From positions 1-55,136 of the forward strand of contig NZ_CP119995.1 in the NCBI RefSeq assembly GCF_029338575.1: a stretch of 55,136 nucleotides of DNA. The letters run 5' to 3'. The position numbers were made by a program, and so were the translations under genes. How positions within the stretch are numbered: position 1 is the first letter of the stretch; the number at the start of each line of letters is the position of its first letter. The notes beneath the pieces are model-generated. The model saw only the letters and a list, made by a program, of their open reading frames with translations. It was not told the DNA's origin and searched no databases. Below are positions 21,658 through 30,012 of the stretch, piece after piece. The DNA comes from Halomarina halobia (GTDB lineage: Archaea > Halobacteriota > Halobacteria > Halobacteriales > Haloarculaceae).

Positions 21658-21882
21658 ATGTCGCCGACTCGTTTCTACGCAGGGGGGCGCGACCGGACGG
21701 ACTACGAGCAGTCGCCGTCTGGAGGGTATCGACTGGTCTACAGCATCTACGAGTGCGACGCGGCGAATTGCACGGCGTCCACGGCGGTTGAGATCGACGC
21801 CGATCCGCGCGACGTCACCCACGCCTGCGAGAACCACACGCTCGAGGAGTTCGAGGCGATCGCGGAGGTGAAGGTTAGATGA
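21658..21882 (+). CDS. orfT, copy 2 (74 aa)
   Basis: Own ATG and frame intact. Confidence 0.63.
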   Translation: MSPTRFYAGGRDRTDYEQSPSGGYRLVYSIYECDAANCTASTAVEIDADPRDVTHACENHTLEEFEAIAEVKVR

Positions 21883-22055
21883 GTCCGCGCTGCTCGGGGT
21901 GCGAGGCATACGTCACGCGGGAGTACGTCCGGGTCTTCGGTGACCCCCGGCGGGGCAAACTCGCCGCTTGTCCGGCCTGCAGCACGTTTCACGAGCGGAC
22001 GCTCGGCGTCACCTATCCACGCGGGGACGCAGACGCCGGTGAGGTGGTCCGATGA
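21879..22055 (+). CDS. orfU, copy 2: zinc-ribbon protein (58 aa)
   Basis: Intact; the right edge of the copy 1 deletion maps to 21998-22002 here. Confidence 0.74.
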   Translation: MSPRCSGCEAYVTREYVRVFGDPRRGKLAACPACSTFHERTLGVTYPRGDADAGEVVR

Positions 22056-22132
22056 CCGGGAGCGGCGACACTGCCGGCGAGCGTGACGACGCGATCAAAA
22101 CGCTTCATCGGCGTTTCGGGTGGTCACAGTGA
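22052..22132 (+). CDS. orfV, copy 2 (26 aa)
   Basis: Intact; five G follow, so orfX is closed in this copy. Confidence 0.48.
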   Translation: MTGSGDTAGERDDAIKTLHRRFGWSQ

Positions 22133-22200
22133 GGGGGTGACGGCCGGCCACCGCTCGCGTTCCGACCCGCCGCTGTCCCCGAGCGCCTCAGCGACTGCGG

Positions 22201-25200
22201 GTGGTCGGCGTGACCGTGTTCGAGGCGGTCCCGGAGCGGCTCCGACAGCGCGCGCAGTGGGTGTGCTGGCGGATCGAGCATCGCGACGGGGAGGAGACGA
22301 AGGTTCCGATCAAACCCTACGACGAGCGTGCTGACGGCGAGGCGGACCACCCGTACGCCGCGTCGACGGATCCCGACACCTGGCGCTCATTCGAGACGGC
22401 CGTAGCGTACCACCGCGACGGTCGTGAGCGGACGGACGGCGTCGGCTTCGTGTTCGCCCGGGACGACATCGTTGCGGGCGTCGACCTCGACGACGTCCGT
22501 GACCCCGACACGAGGGAGGTCGAACCGTGGGCGCGTGACGTCATCGAGCGCCTCGATTCGTATACGGAGGTCTCCCCGTCGGGGACTGGCTATCACGTCT
22601 ACGTCGTCGGATTCCACCCGGGCGACCGGAACAAGGTCCCCCAGGACTCGACGCTCGAGGCGTTCGAGTCGAGTGAGCTGGAACTGTACGATGACGGCCG
22701 GTTCTTCACGGTGACCGGCGAGCAGGCGACCGAGTTCGACGTCTCGCCGGCCGTCGAGCAGCGCAACGGCGTGGTCAAAGACCTGTACGCCGAGTACATG
22801 GCTGCTGGCGAATCAGAATCGGCGGCGACGGGTTCGACGGCACCGCCGCCGGACCTCGACCTCGACGACGAGGAACTCCTGGAGAAGGCGCGCGCCGCCG
22901 AGAACGGCGAGAAGTTCTCACGGCTGTACCGTGGCGACGACTCGATGCACAGCAATGACACGAGTCGTGCTGACCTCGCCTTCTGTTCGATGCTCGCGTT
23001 CTGGACCGGCGGGGACCGCCACCAGATGGACCGCATCGTTCGGAACTCCGGCCGGATGCGGGCGAAGTGGGACGAGCCCCATTACGCCGACGGCACGACC
23101 TACGGCGAGGGAACGATCGACGAAGCCCTCTCCGGCGTGACGGAGTTCTACTCACCGGGAAGCCAGACCGCGCCGACTCCGCCCGCGATCGTTGGTGAGA
23201 CGGCACGAGACGCCGAGACGGACGGCGAATCCGATGCTGCCGATGACGATGGAGCCTCGTCATGGGAGCACGTGCGCGGCGTCTACGCGAAGCCTTCGAA
23301 CGTCCCTGGCTGTGAGAACAAGTACGCCAGGAGTGAGGCGGTCGACCTCCTCCTCGCCGATCACGCCTTCGCGACGCCGCGAGACACCGACCATCTCCAC
23401 TACTACGACGCCGAGACGGGCGTCTTCGTCCGCAACGGGGAAACGTACGTCTCGGACATACTGAAGGCGAACCTCGGCCCGCACTACAGCCGGCACGAGC
23501 GAAACGAAATCGTCGACCAGCTGAAGGCGACCTGTCGCCACACGCGCGACGAATTCAATGCCGGCGCGGCGGACGCGCCGCTGCTCTGCGTGGCGAACGG
23601 CGTGCTCAACTTAGAGACGCGCGAGCTCGCCGACCACTCGCCGGCGTACCTGTTTACGCGCCGGATCGCGGCCGCGTACGACCCTGACGCGGCCTGTCCT
23701 ACCGTGGACGCCTTCCTCGACGACATCACGAAGCGCGAGGAGGACAAGCGGACGATGCTCGAGATGGTCGGACATGCGCTGTGGCCGCGCTACGACTACG
23801 AGAAGTTCCTCATCCTCTTCGGCAAGGGCTCGAACGGCAAGACGACGTTCTTCAACGTGGTCACTGACCTCCTCGGCGCGGATAACGTCGCGGAGCACGA
23901 ACTCCAGTCGCTCGCCGAGAACCGCTTTGCGACGGCCGACCTCTACGGGAAGCTCGCGAACATGGCGGCGGACATGTCCGGTGCGAAGGTGACCGACGTG
24001 AGCAAGCTGAAGGCGCTCACCGGTGGCGACCGGATCATGGCCGAGCGGAAGGGCGAGCAGGGCTTTTCGTTCCGGAACACAGCGACCCTCATGTTCGGGG
24101 TGAACCAGCCGCCGGCGTTCGGCGAACGGCTTCACTCGATTCAGCGCCGCATCGTCCCGGTACACCTCCCGTACAACTTCACCACGGAGGCGGACGACGG
24201 CAATCCGGACGCGAAGAAAGAGGGCTTCGTCGAGTCGATGACGACCGACGAGGAACTCTCCGGCTTGCTGAACGCGGCGCTCGACGGCCTCGACCGCCTC
24301 CGCGAGCACGGCGACGTGAGTCTTCCCGAGACGGGCGAGGAGCGCCTCGAATACTACGAGAAGTTCTCCGACCCGATTAAGCAGTTTCGCGTGGAGTGTC
24401 TCGACAATCAGCGAGGGTACGAACTCCCCAAAGCGGTCGTCTATCAGACCTACGTTCGGTTCTGTGAGGCGAACGACTTCGCTCCCCGTGATCAGCGCGT
24501 CTTCTGGCGCGTCCTCGGCCAGACCACCTTCACCGTCGACGAGTACCGCCCCCGCGTCGACGGCGAGCAGATCCGGACGCTTCGCGCGGCGACGCTGACC
24601 TCCGAAGGGGCACAGCACATCCCGCCGACGATGGCCCACCAGGTCACCCTCCCGTTCGACGATATGGCTGACGTCGACGACACCGACCGTGATGACGACG
24701 CTGACGGGGACGGGGACGGGGACGGCGACGGTCAGCCAACTGAGCGGTCGACGGTGCACGACGAGACGCCGCTCGCCGATCTCTCGGTCGCGGACGGCTA
24801 TACGACGGTCACCGTCGAAGTGCTCGGCTTCGAGGAAAACACCGCCGAACGCGGCCCGGCCTACTCGGGGACGGTCCGTGATGCGACCGACATGGTGGAC
24901 GTCATCGACTTCGCCGGCGTCGCGGAGCTGGCCGGCCTCGAGGCGGGCAAGTGCTACCGGATTAGTGGGACGAAATTAGAGATTCACGACAAGTACGGCC
25001 CACAACTCACCTTCAGCGAATACGCGACCGAGGTGGCCGAGATTCAGCAGGGCGTCGGGACGACTGAGCGAGGTGACCGCGGCGCGAACGCCGATCTCGC
25101 AGAGAGTACCGACGCGACTGATCAGGCGGTTACGGACGGGGGCGCGACCGCCTCCGACACGCCTGACGCCGGGGGTACGACCGGGGAGGAGACCCCTCCA

Positions 25201-25443
25201 GAATCGCCTGACGCGTCGAGTGCGGTCCCTGACGATGCGACGTCGACGCGTGCCGACGCCGTCCGTCTTCGCGAACTTATCGAGCAGGCCGGATCGGACG
25301 GTCGGCTCCCACGAGGGGAGTTGCTGGCGAAGGCCACGCAGTGGCGGGGGATGGACCCCGAGACGGCAGAGACCGCGCTCGCCACGGCGCTCACCACGGG
25401 CGTGCTTCAAGAACCAGAAACGGGCGTCTACGAAGTAGTGTAG
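22201..25443 (+). CDS. orfW, copy 2: primase-polymerase/SF3 helicase (1080 aa)
   Basis: Intact and identical in length to copy 3; alternative GTG at 22210. Confidence 0.92.
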   Translation: MVGVTVFEAVPERLRQRAQWVCWRIEHRDGEETKVPIKPYDERADGEADHPYAASTDPDTWRSFETAVAYHRDGRERTDGVGFVFARDDIVAGVDLDDVRDPDTREVEPWARDVIERLDSYTEVSPSGTGYHVYVVGFHPGDRNKVPQDSTLEAFESSELELYDDGRFFTVTGEQATEFDVSPAVEQRNGVVKDLYAEYMAAGESESAATGSTAPPPDLDLDDEELLEKARAAENGEKFSRLYRGDDSMHSNDTSRADLAFCSMLAFWTGGDRHQMDRIVRNSGRMRAKWDEPHYADGTTYGEGTIDEALSGVTEFYSPGSQTAPTPPAIVGETARDAETDGESDAADDDGASSWEHVRGVYAKPSNVPGCENKYARSEAVDLLLADHAFATPRDTDHLHYYDAETGVFVRNGETYVSDILKANLGPHYSRHERNEIVDQLKATCRHTRDEFNAGAADAPLLCVANGVLNLETRELADHSPAYLFTRRIAAAYDPDAACPTVDAFLDDITKREEDKRTMLEMVGHALWPRYDYEKFLILFGKGSNGKTTFFNVVTDLLGADNVAEHELQSLAENRFATADLYGKLANMAADMSGAKVTDVSKLKALTGGDRIMAERKGEQGFSFRNTATLMFGVNQPPAFGERLHSIQRRIVPVHLPYNFTTEADDGNPDAKKEGFVESMTTDEELSGLLNAALDGLDRLREHGDVSLPETGEERLEYYEKFSDPIKQFRVECLDNQRGYELPKAVVYQTYVRFCEANDFAPRDQRVFWRVLGQTTFTVDEYRPRVDGEQIRTLRAATLTSEGAQHIPPTMAHQVTLPFDDMADVDDTDRDDDADGDGDGDGDGQPTERSTVHDETPLADLSVADGYTTVTVEVLGFEENTAERGPAYSGTVRDATDMVDVIDFAGVAELAGLEAGKCYRISGTKLEIHDKYGPQLTFSEYATEVAEIQQGVGTTERGDRGANADLAESTDATDQAVTDGGATASDTPDAGGTTGEETPPESPDASSAVPDDATSTRADAVRLRELIEQAGSDGRLPRGELLAKATQWRGMDPETAETALATALTTGVLQEPETGVYEVV

Positions 25444-25734
25444 CCGGCTTGACCTCCCCCCTCGTCCTCCTCGACGGGGGGACGCGGACGCCACGGCGTC
25501 CGTCGAGGGCGAGAGTCCGTCGAGTGACATCCACCCTGCCGTAACCGGCGGAGCTTCCCACACACTGGGAAGCCAGTCAGGCAGGTGTCAGCGGCGACGA
25601 CCACGACGACAGCCTCGCGGCTGCCTCGACGCCCATCCAGACGTTCGTCGTAGCTTCGCCCGCGCGCGCAACGAGACCTCCGTCCGAGTAGGCCGAGAGC
25701 GTCACCTGGTGGCGGACGGGAGCCGACCAGCGAC

Positions 25735-25827
25735 GCGTCCCTCACCGAACTGACGGAGACTGAAGGACGCCCCTCCTACCGACGCCCTCGGCGTACTCCT
25801 TCACCGAACTGACGGAGGCTGAGGGAG
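25735..25827 (+). ncRNA. Tandem shared-loop hairpins, copy 2
   Basis: Hairpins 25735-25770 and 25796-25827, unchanged from the other copies. Confidence 0.43.
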
Positions 25828-25963
25828 CGCCGACCAGACGCCGACAGAACGAGCTGGGAAGTGGACATCGGACGGTGCTCACAGTGAGGAGGATGCCGAC
25901 GGCGAGTGCCGAAGCGCGCGGCGCGCATGATGTACCCACGACCAACAGTCATGAGAAGCGAGG

Positions 25964-26227
25964 TGAGTCAATTGAGTCAATCTGAGTCAATGTCAGGAAT
26001 GGTACATTGACTCACAAAATCGCCACACTGCGGAGGGGTGAGTTGGAGTGAGTCAATTGAGTCAATCAAATCGCGTTTGCTCGCTTACTAACTATGGGTA
26101 TAATCAGAGAGTAGGCCGAGACATTGACTCAATTGACTCACCCGTCTCAATTCCACTGCCGTCTTGTGGTTTTGCTGAGTCAATGCCGACCCCCACCTAT
26201 TGACTCACATTGACTCAACCGACTCAG
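25964..26227. repeat. TGAGTCAAT iteron array, copy 2
   Basis: Forward sites begin at 25964, 25973, 25983, 26049, 26058 and 26176; reverse sites at 26006, 26123, 26132, 26199 and 26209. Confidence 0.8.
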
Positions 26228-26433
26228 CGGACCACGCCCGTGACCACCGGGTCAAACGACCCCGCCGACCAGCAACGGCACTCGTCGATCCTGTCCACGC
26301 TCCCCCGGCGGTCTCTCCGGGGGACGTCTGAGGAGACCCCATAGCAGCATGCGACGAACACGAACGCTGGTTCTAACCCCGACCGCTCTTTTCCTCGCTG
26401 TCTCGCCGCTGCTCAGAACTTTCCAGCTCCGAC

Positions 26434-26668
26434 CGTCTACAGCGTCTACATTCCCCTCGGAAATCAGTACAGTGTAGACGGTCACTTTTTCGAGTTCTCA
26501 CCACCGTCTACGCGAATTCACAAGAATGAGTGGGTTCTCTACCCTGTTTTCTGGAGGCGTGGACGGTGTAGACGGTCCCTCCACTAAACTCGCATAGAGT
26601 AGCAGAAAACGAGGTAGTATACGCTCTAATAAAGAAGGTAGGGGGGGGCCCCCGTCTACAGCGTCTAC
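26434..26668. repeat. CGTCTAC repeat array, copy 2
   Basis: Seven heptamers, two as identical doublets (26434/26443 and 26653/26662). Confidence 0.7.
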
Positions 26669-26891
26669 ACTTCTCGTGTGTCTGATAGGACTCCGCCGAT
26701 TGATGAGTGGTGTCCGCGGTCTCCACCTGAAACGTATGCGCCCGTGCTGAGTGGTTCGCCGAGAACGGACGTTCTGTCCACCGATATTGACGTGTAAATT
26801 TACCACACTGATCAGAAGGTTCTTGTACCTATAGATCTTATAGACGAGTGAACACACCGCATCCGTCCGTCGATGCCCTCAGTCCAGTGCT

Positions 26892-27047
26892 ATGCCCTCG
26901 AATTCGAGCCATACAACGATCGCCGTCCAGCCGGAGACGCGTGACGCCCTGTTCTACCGGAAGCGCCCGGGCGACAGCTACGAGGACGTCATCCGGCGGC
27001 TACTGGCCCACACCAACCGGGCGGGGGCGGAGTCCCCGAACTCGTGA
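26892..27047 (+). CDS. orfA: small RHH/VapB-like antitoxin-type protein (51 aa)
   Basis: This 51-residue protein carries a short strand (TTIAVQPETRDAL, residues 8-20) followed by a helix with DSYEDVIRRLL (28-38). That pattern is typical of small haloarchaeal VapB-like proteins (the DUF7557 type, from memory), which resemble ribbon-helix-helix antitoxins. No PIN-domain or other recognisable toxin follows: the next gene, orfB, is an unknown protein 190 bp away. It may therefore be an orphan regulator or copy-control protein. The gene lies about 220 bp after the CGTCTAC repeat array, a plausible binding site for it or for another plasmid factor. The ATG is chosen because the conserved strand starts seven residues later. 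Family assignment is moderate; function is inferred. Confidence 0.7.
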   Translation: MPSNSSHTTIAVQPETRDALFYRKRPGDSYEDVIRRLLAHTNRAGAESPNS

Positions 27048-27138
27048 TGACCTCCGGCTGTCGTGCCTCCGGAGCGAGCAGGATGCACGAACGGGGCTGG
27101 TGTTCCCCCGATACCGTCTCTGTGGTTTGTAGCATCGT

Positions 27139-27169
27139 CGGATGGGCGGCGGGGTCCGCCGTTCATCCG
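27139..27169 (+). other. 13-bp stem, 5-nt loop hairpin upstream of orfB
   Basis: Arms 27139-27151 and 27157-27169 pair along all 13 positions in RNA if two G-U wobbles are allowed, closing a five-base loop. It lies 70 bp before the orfB start in the orfA-orfB gap, so it could be a terminator of orfA or a leader structure for the orfB operon. No T-run follows it. Confidence 0.5.
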
Positions 27170-27212
27170 GCCGCACCGACTCGCCGCAGTCGACGGCCTG
27201 CTCCACGCCGTA

Positions 27213-27238
27213 CCATTCCATTCATCCATCCATCCATC
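27213..27238 (+). repeat. CATC tetranucleotide run abutting the orfB start
   Basis: ATTC/CATC tetranucleotides are repeated up to the base before the orfB ATG. All four copies have the same repeat number, so there is no sign of slippage here. It replaces any Shine-Dalgarno sequence. Confidence 0.6.
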
Positions 27239-27781
27239 ATGACCGACGCATCTCCCACCACCGACACCCCCGAGACCGACAGTAGTGACGCTGACAGCGA
27301 CGTGATCGTGTTAGGCGCGCCCACGGCGTTCGCCACGATCGGCGACCCGACGGACCCCGACGGTGAGCGCCTGATCGAACTCCCCGAGCCCGACCCAGGC
27401 GAGGACGTCCGACGGTTCGAACTCCCCGCGGCTCAAGCGGATGCTGCCCATGCCCTGCTACGAAAGCACCCTCGCGTCACCGTGCTCTCGAATCCGACCG
27501 AGCGCGATCTCTCGAACGTCAAATCCCGCATGGACCTCGAGAAGGAGTGGCAGGAACAACAGGCGCGCAAGCACCAGCGCCGCCGTGAGAAGCAGGGACG
27601 GCACGACCCGGCGGAAGACCGCCCGGCCAACCGGTGGAAACTGATGGTCAACGCGATCTATGATCGGCTGGTTGCGGCGGGAGACGAGGAGGCAGCGGCG
27701 CGCCTGCGGGACACGCATCCGCTACGAACGCAAAAGCAACTGGCCGACCGCCTGGCGGTCGACTTGGAGGAAGAGGGGTAG
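27239..27781 (+). CDS. orfB: hypothetical protein with acidic N-terminus and basic helical middle (180 aa)
   Basis: I do not recognise a family. Residues 1-30 are Asp/Thr/Ser-rich and very acidic. Residues 65-75 are Ala-rich. A charged helix (about 90-125; DLEKEWQEQQARKHQRRREK) looks like a basic coiled coil, and the C-terminal third (about 130-180) is a small helical domain ending in EEEG. The ATG follows the CATC run directly; a longer upstream frame exists but encodes only Arg/Pro-rich shadow sequence. It opens the orfB-orfG operon and is followed after 5 bp by the DNA-binding protein orfC, so a nucleic-acid role is possible but unproven. Confidence 0.75.
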   Translation: MTDASPTTDTPETDSSDADSDVIVLGAPTAFATIGDPTDPDGERLIELPEPDPGEDVRRFELPAAQADAAHALLRKHPRVTVLSNPTERDLSNVKSRMDLEKEWQEQQARKHQRRREKQGRHDPAEDRPANRWKLMVNAIYDRLVAAGDEEAAARLRDTHPLRTQKQLADRLAVDLEEEG

Positions 27782-27786
27782 CCGGC

Positions 27787-28281
27787 GTGGCGTCCCCCTC
27801 TTCCTCCTCGCCGGCTTCGTCCGGTTCGTCTGCCTCGTCTGCTGCGGCGCTCGGAGTTGTAGAGGGTAGTACTGAGCCCGATTATTCGAGCGTTGACCTC
27901 CCCTCGAAAGCCCGGACGGAGTACAGTTACGTCGAACGGCGCGCCGAATTGCTACAACTCGTCGAAGAGGCGGGCCACCCCGCCGCACTCAACCAGACGG
28001 AACTCGCCGAGGACTACGGCGTGAGCCAACAGCAGATTAGCAAGGACTTCGCCCGGATCGCCCGCCACGTTCACGCTCGGCTCGTCGATCGTGACCGACG
28101 GGCGTTCACCGTCGAGGCCGTGGTGTCCCGTGCGATCCGGGGGCTCCTCGATAACGAAGAGTATCGGAAGGCGGCGAAGACAGCGATGGACTACGACGAG
28201 TGGATCACCGAGTTCCACGATCTCGACGTGTTGGCCGACCGCCTCGAGCGCCTCGAAGCACAGCAGGAGGGCCAGCGGTGA
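27787..28281 (+). CDS. orfC: helix-turn-helix DNA-binding protein (164 aa)
   Basis: A Ser-rich tail (residues 1-35) precedes a helical region and a clear helix-turn-helix: NQTELAEDYGVSQQQISKDF (69-88), with QQQISKDFARI as the likely recognition helix. The C-terminal part (105-164) is helical and ends in a DRLERLEAQQ coiled-coil-like segment. Proteins of this layout are widespread in haloarchaeal plasmids and proviruses, annotated as HTH or MarR-like proteins. The start is GTG, 5 bp after the orfB stop. Its stop overlaps the orfD GTG by four bases (GTGA), implying translational coupling. A plasmid transcription regulator is the likeliest role; a terminase-small-subunit-like role cannot be excluded, although no large terminase is present. 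Confidence 0.8.
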   Translation: MASPSSSSPASSGSSASSAAALGVVEGSTEPDYSSVDLPSKARTEYSYVERRAELLQLVEEAGHPAALNQTELAEDYGVSQQQISKDFARIARHVHARLVDRDRRAFTVEAVVSRAIRGLLDNEEYRKAAKTAMDYDEWITEFHDLDVLADRLERLEAQQEGQR

Positions 28282-28775
28282 CCCGCCGGTCGAAACGCGG
28301 CCTCGAGAAGCGCCTCGACCAGCTCGAAGACCAGTCAGAGCAGACGCCGGAGCTCTGTTTAGTATACACCCCGCTCTCAGTGTCCGACCCTCTCAGCACT
28401 GCAATACAGACGGATTGGCACGCCCAATGTGCTCGTGGGAACGCTCCGGGGTTCCTCATTATGACGTCCGGGGTGATCGCGGAGTTCCGCGGCCGGCTCT
28501 CCCGCGCGTTGTACGATCTCCGAGCCGAGACGGGGGTGTACATCCCGCAACCGACGTTCCTCGAGTTTCTCCACGGTCGGGTGGAGGGAGACGTCCCGCT
28601 TGGCGACGAGGGTGTCCGTGCATTCTTCGAGCAAGCGGCCATCACGGCAGACCACGTTGATCGCGTCTGGGATCGGACGGTCATGGCAGCGTCGCCGGAC
28701 TATCCAGCGTATGGTCCGCTCGCCGGCGCCTCCGGCCACGATTCCGACCGTTCGATCGTGGAGGGGGGAGCATGA
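28278..28775 (+). CDS. orfD: SKR-LE family protein, long member (165 aa)
   Basis: It begins MTRRSKRGLEKRLDQLED, the same N-terminal motif as orfE, orfF and orfG. A unique domain of about 130 residues follows (CLVYTPLSV, PGFLIMTSGVIAEFRGRLS, FEQAAITADHVDRVWDR) and matches nothing I know. The GTG start overlaps the orfC stop by four bases. The stop TGA overlaps the orfE ATG (ATGA), so orfC-D-E-F form one coupled chain. The shared N-terminus may be a dimerising helix or interaction tag common to four neighbouring proteins. Function unknown. Confidence 0.75.
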   Translation: MTRRSKRGLEKRLDQLEDQSEQTPELCLVYTPLSVSDPLSTAIQTDWHAQCARGNAPGFLIMTSGVIAEFRGRLSRALYDLRAETGVYIPQPTFLEFLHGRVEGDVPLGDEGVRAFFEQAAITADHVDRVWDRTVMAASPDYPAYGPLAGASGHDSDRSIVEGGA

Positions 28776-28981
28776 CGCGCCGATCGAAACGCACCCTCGA
28801 GAAGCGCCTCGACACGCTCGAGCCGTCCCACCCCGACGAGGAACGGATCTTCGTCGCGATCATCGGTGGCGACGACGACGCCCCGACCGGGTGGCTCTCG
28901 CCGGCGGAGTACGAGCGCCACTACGGCGACCTGCCGGAGAGCGAGTTTACGTACAGGATCAATCCAGGTGATCGGGAGTGA
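28772..28981 (+). CDS. orfE: SKR-LE family small protein (69 aa)
   Basis: The N-terminal helix (MTRRSKRTLEKRLDTLE) is followed by SHPDEERIFVAIIGGDDD and GWLSPAEYERHYG. The whole protein aligns with orfF, which starts where orfE ends, so the two look like a tandem duplication. The core (strand, turn, strand, then the GWxSPAEY motif) could be a small alpha/beta fold. ATG overlaps the orfD stop; the stop overlaps the orfF GTG. Function unknown. Confidence 0.75.
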   Translation: MTRRSKRTLEKRLDTLEPSHPDEERIFVAIIGGDDDAPTGWLSPAEYERHYGDLPESEFTYRINPGDRE

Positions 28982-29238
28982 CCCGCCGATCGAAACGTGA
29001 CCTCGATCGGCGGCTTGACGCGCTCGAGCCGTCCCACCCCGACGAGGAACGGATCTTTGTTGTCAGGATCGGGGGCGATCCTGAAACACCGAGTGGCTGG
29101 ATGTCACCGGCGGAGTACGACCGCTACTACGGGCCAGAGGGCGAATTCACCTCTGATTCCGGTCTCACGATCGAGCCTCCCGCGACGTCGACGTGGCACG
29201 ACGGCTCAGCCCCCCGAGGACTCCAAGACCGCCGGTGA
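28978..29238 (+). CDS. orfF: SKR-LE family small protein, paralogue of orfE (86 aa)
   Basis: Residues 1-55 repeat the orfE plan: MTRRSKRDLDRRLDALEP, SHPDEERIFVVRIGGD, then GWMSPAEYDRYYG. The segment LEPSHPDEERIFV is shared exactly with orfE. An extra C-terminal tail of about 30 residues carries WHDGSAPRG. The GTG start overlaps the orfE stop (GTGA). The identity over the core and the head-to-tail arrangement argue for recent duplication. Function unknown. Confidence 0.75.
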   Translation: MTRRSKRDLDRRLDALEPSHPDEERIFVVRIGGDPETPSGWMSPAEYDRYYGPEGEFTSDSGLTIEPPATSTWHDGSAPRGLQDRR

Positions 29239-29253
29239 TAGATAATCAAGCAC

Positions 29254-29469
29254 ATGTCCAGCAAACGCGATCTTGAGCGGCGCATCGACGCCCTGGAATC
29301 GCCCGAACTCGCCGACGGTATCGACTCCGATCTCCCCGACTACGGTGGGTTCGACGTCATCTATGGCGACGAGGAGCGAGACGACACCGCAGAGGGCTAC
29401 ACGCTGGTGGCGGACGGCCAGTCACGCAGAGGCACGGCGTGGGAAATTTGGGCCCCTCCCGCCGATTGA
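29254..29469 (+). CDS. orfG: SKR-LE family small acidic protein (71 aa)
   Basis: It opens with MSSKRDLERRIDALESPELA, the family helix, and continues with a different acidic domain (IDSDLPDYGGFDVIYGDEER, then a hydrophobic end EIWAPPAD). It starts 15 bp after orfF without overlap and is the last gene of the operon. The divergence after residue 20 suggests the family is united by its N-terminal helix, with C-terminal domains exchanged. Function unknown. Confidence 0.7.
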   Translation: MSSKRDLERRIDALESPELADGIDSDLPDYGGFDVIYGDEERDDTAEGYTLVADGQSRRGTAWEIWAPPAD

Positions 29470-29560
29470 AGCGGCCGACACGAGCGACTGACGAAGCAGC
29501 ACCCCGCCCCGGCGGCGGCGAGGTGCGCGGACACAGGTGGGGATTGAAGGATCACCGCGT

Positions 29561-29576
29561 CAGTGGCATGCCACTG
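29561..29576. promoter_or_regulatory. Perfect 16-bp palindrome CAGTGGCATGCCACTG
   Basis: A 16-base sequence equal to its own reverse complement, about 90 bp downstream of orfG. A dimeric DNA-binding protein is the usual partner of such a site; which one is unknown. Confidence 0.5.
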
Positions 29577-29584
29577 TTACACCC

Positions 29585-29609
29585 TCCCCCGGACGACTGG
29601 CCCGGGGGA
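29585..29609. terminator. Hairpin with TCCCCCGG/CCGGGGGA arms
   Basis: An 8-bp perfect stem with a 9-nt loop, about 115 bp after the orfG stop. Identical arms recur at 42656-42679. It could end the orfB-G transcript, though no T-run follows. Confidence 0.4.
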
Positions 29610-29987
29610 CCGGTCTGCGCTGCACGACTCGGAAGCTACCGGGCCGGTCTCGCGCCTCGACGACGCACACCGGCCGCGGTGCGTCGCGTCATCGGCATCC
29701 GTACGCAAGCGCGGCAGCTGCCACGCTCCCCCGTCGCTCGTTAACTCATTGATAATTGGTTGTATATAGCACGCCTCCGGTATAGTGATTTCGTGAGTAT
29801 CTGAGTAACAAGATGTGCTGTCGTCGGGCTCCGAGTGGTATTGTCCTGCGTCTCCAGCAGCTCCGGTTAGCACCGGCTTATGCCGGATAATTCGGTAACT
29901 TACAATGTCACTGTAGCGTGGATGATCGGCCGTCGCTGACTGTGAGTAAGGGTCGGTGACGCCGCAGAAAAGGTCATACCTATAGAG

Positions 29988-30005
29988 GCGGGGGACGGCC
30001 CCCGC
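29988..30005. terminator. GC hairpin after the minus-strand operon
   Basis: A 7-bp GCGGGGG/CCCCCGC stem with a 4-nt loop, 7 bp beyond the orfH stop. On the minus strand it is followed about 22 bases later by TTTTC, so it fits an end signal for orfI-orfH. Confidence 0.45.
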
Positions 30006-30012
30006 GCTTTCG

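Larger units (their letters stand above)
10658..27009. repeat. Tandem unit copy 2 (16,352 bp)
   Basis: Second full-length copy. It is collinear with copy 3 throughout; the differences seen are one G fewer near 21547 (breaks orfS) and two G fewer near 22133 (breaks orfX). Confidence 0.95.
29470..30012. other. 543-bp gap between orfG and orfH with several inverted repeats
   Basis: No convincing gene is visible; the frames here are Arg/Pro-rich shadows. It holds a perfect 16-bp palindrome (29561-29576), a hairpin (29585-29609), an 8-bp inverted repeat with a 10-bp spacer (29661-29668 and 29679-29686), then an AT-richer stretch (about 29742-29790), and a GC hairpin next to orfH. It probably holds the end of the orfB-G transcript plus unexplained binding sites. 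Confidence 0.6.

Noticed and set aside
26498..26857. 119-residue minus-strand frame across the CGTCTAC array
   Set aside because: It spans the repeats and an AT-rich promoter-like region; composition is unlike the real genes.
26892..27781. VapBC-type toxin-antitoxin pair from orfA and orfB
   Set aside because: orfB shows no PIN-domain acidic residues or other toxin fold, and the genes are 190 bp apart rather than overlapping.
27239..28775. Phage packaging genes (orfC as small terminase)
   Set aside because: No large terminase, portal or capsid gene exists in the unit, and mobilization plus iteron-origin features fit a plasmid.
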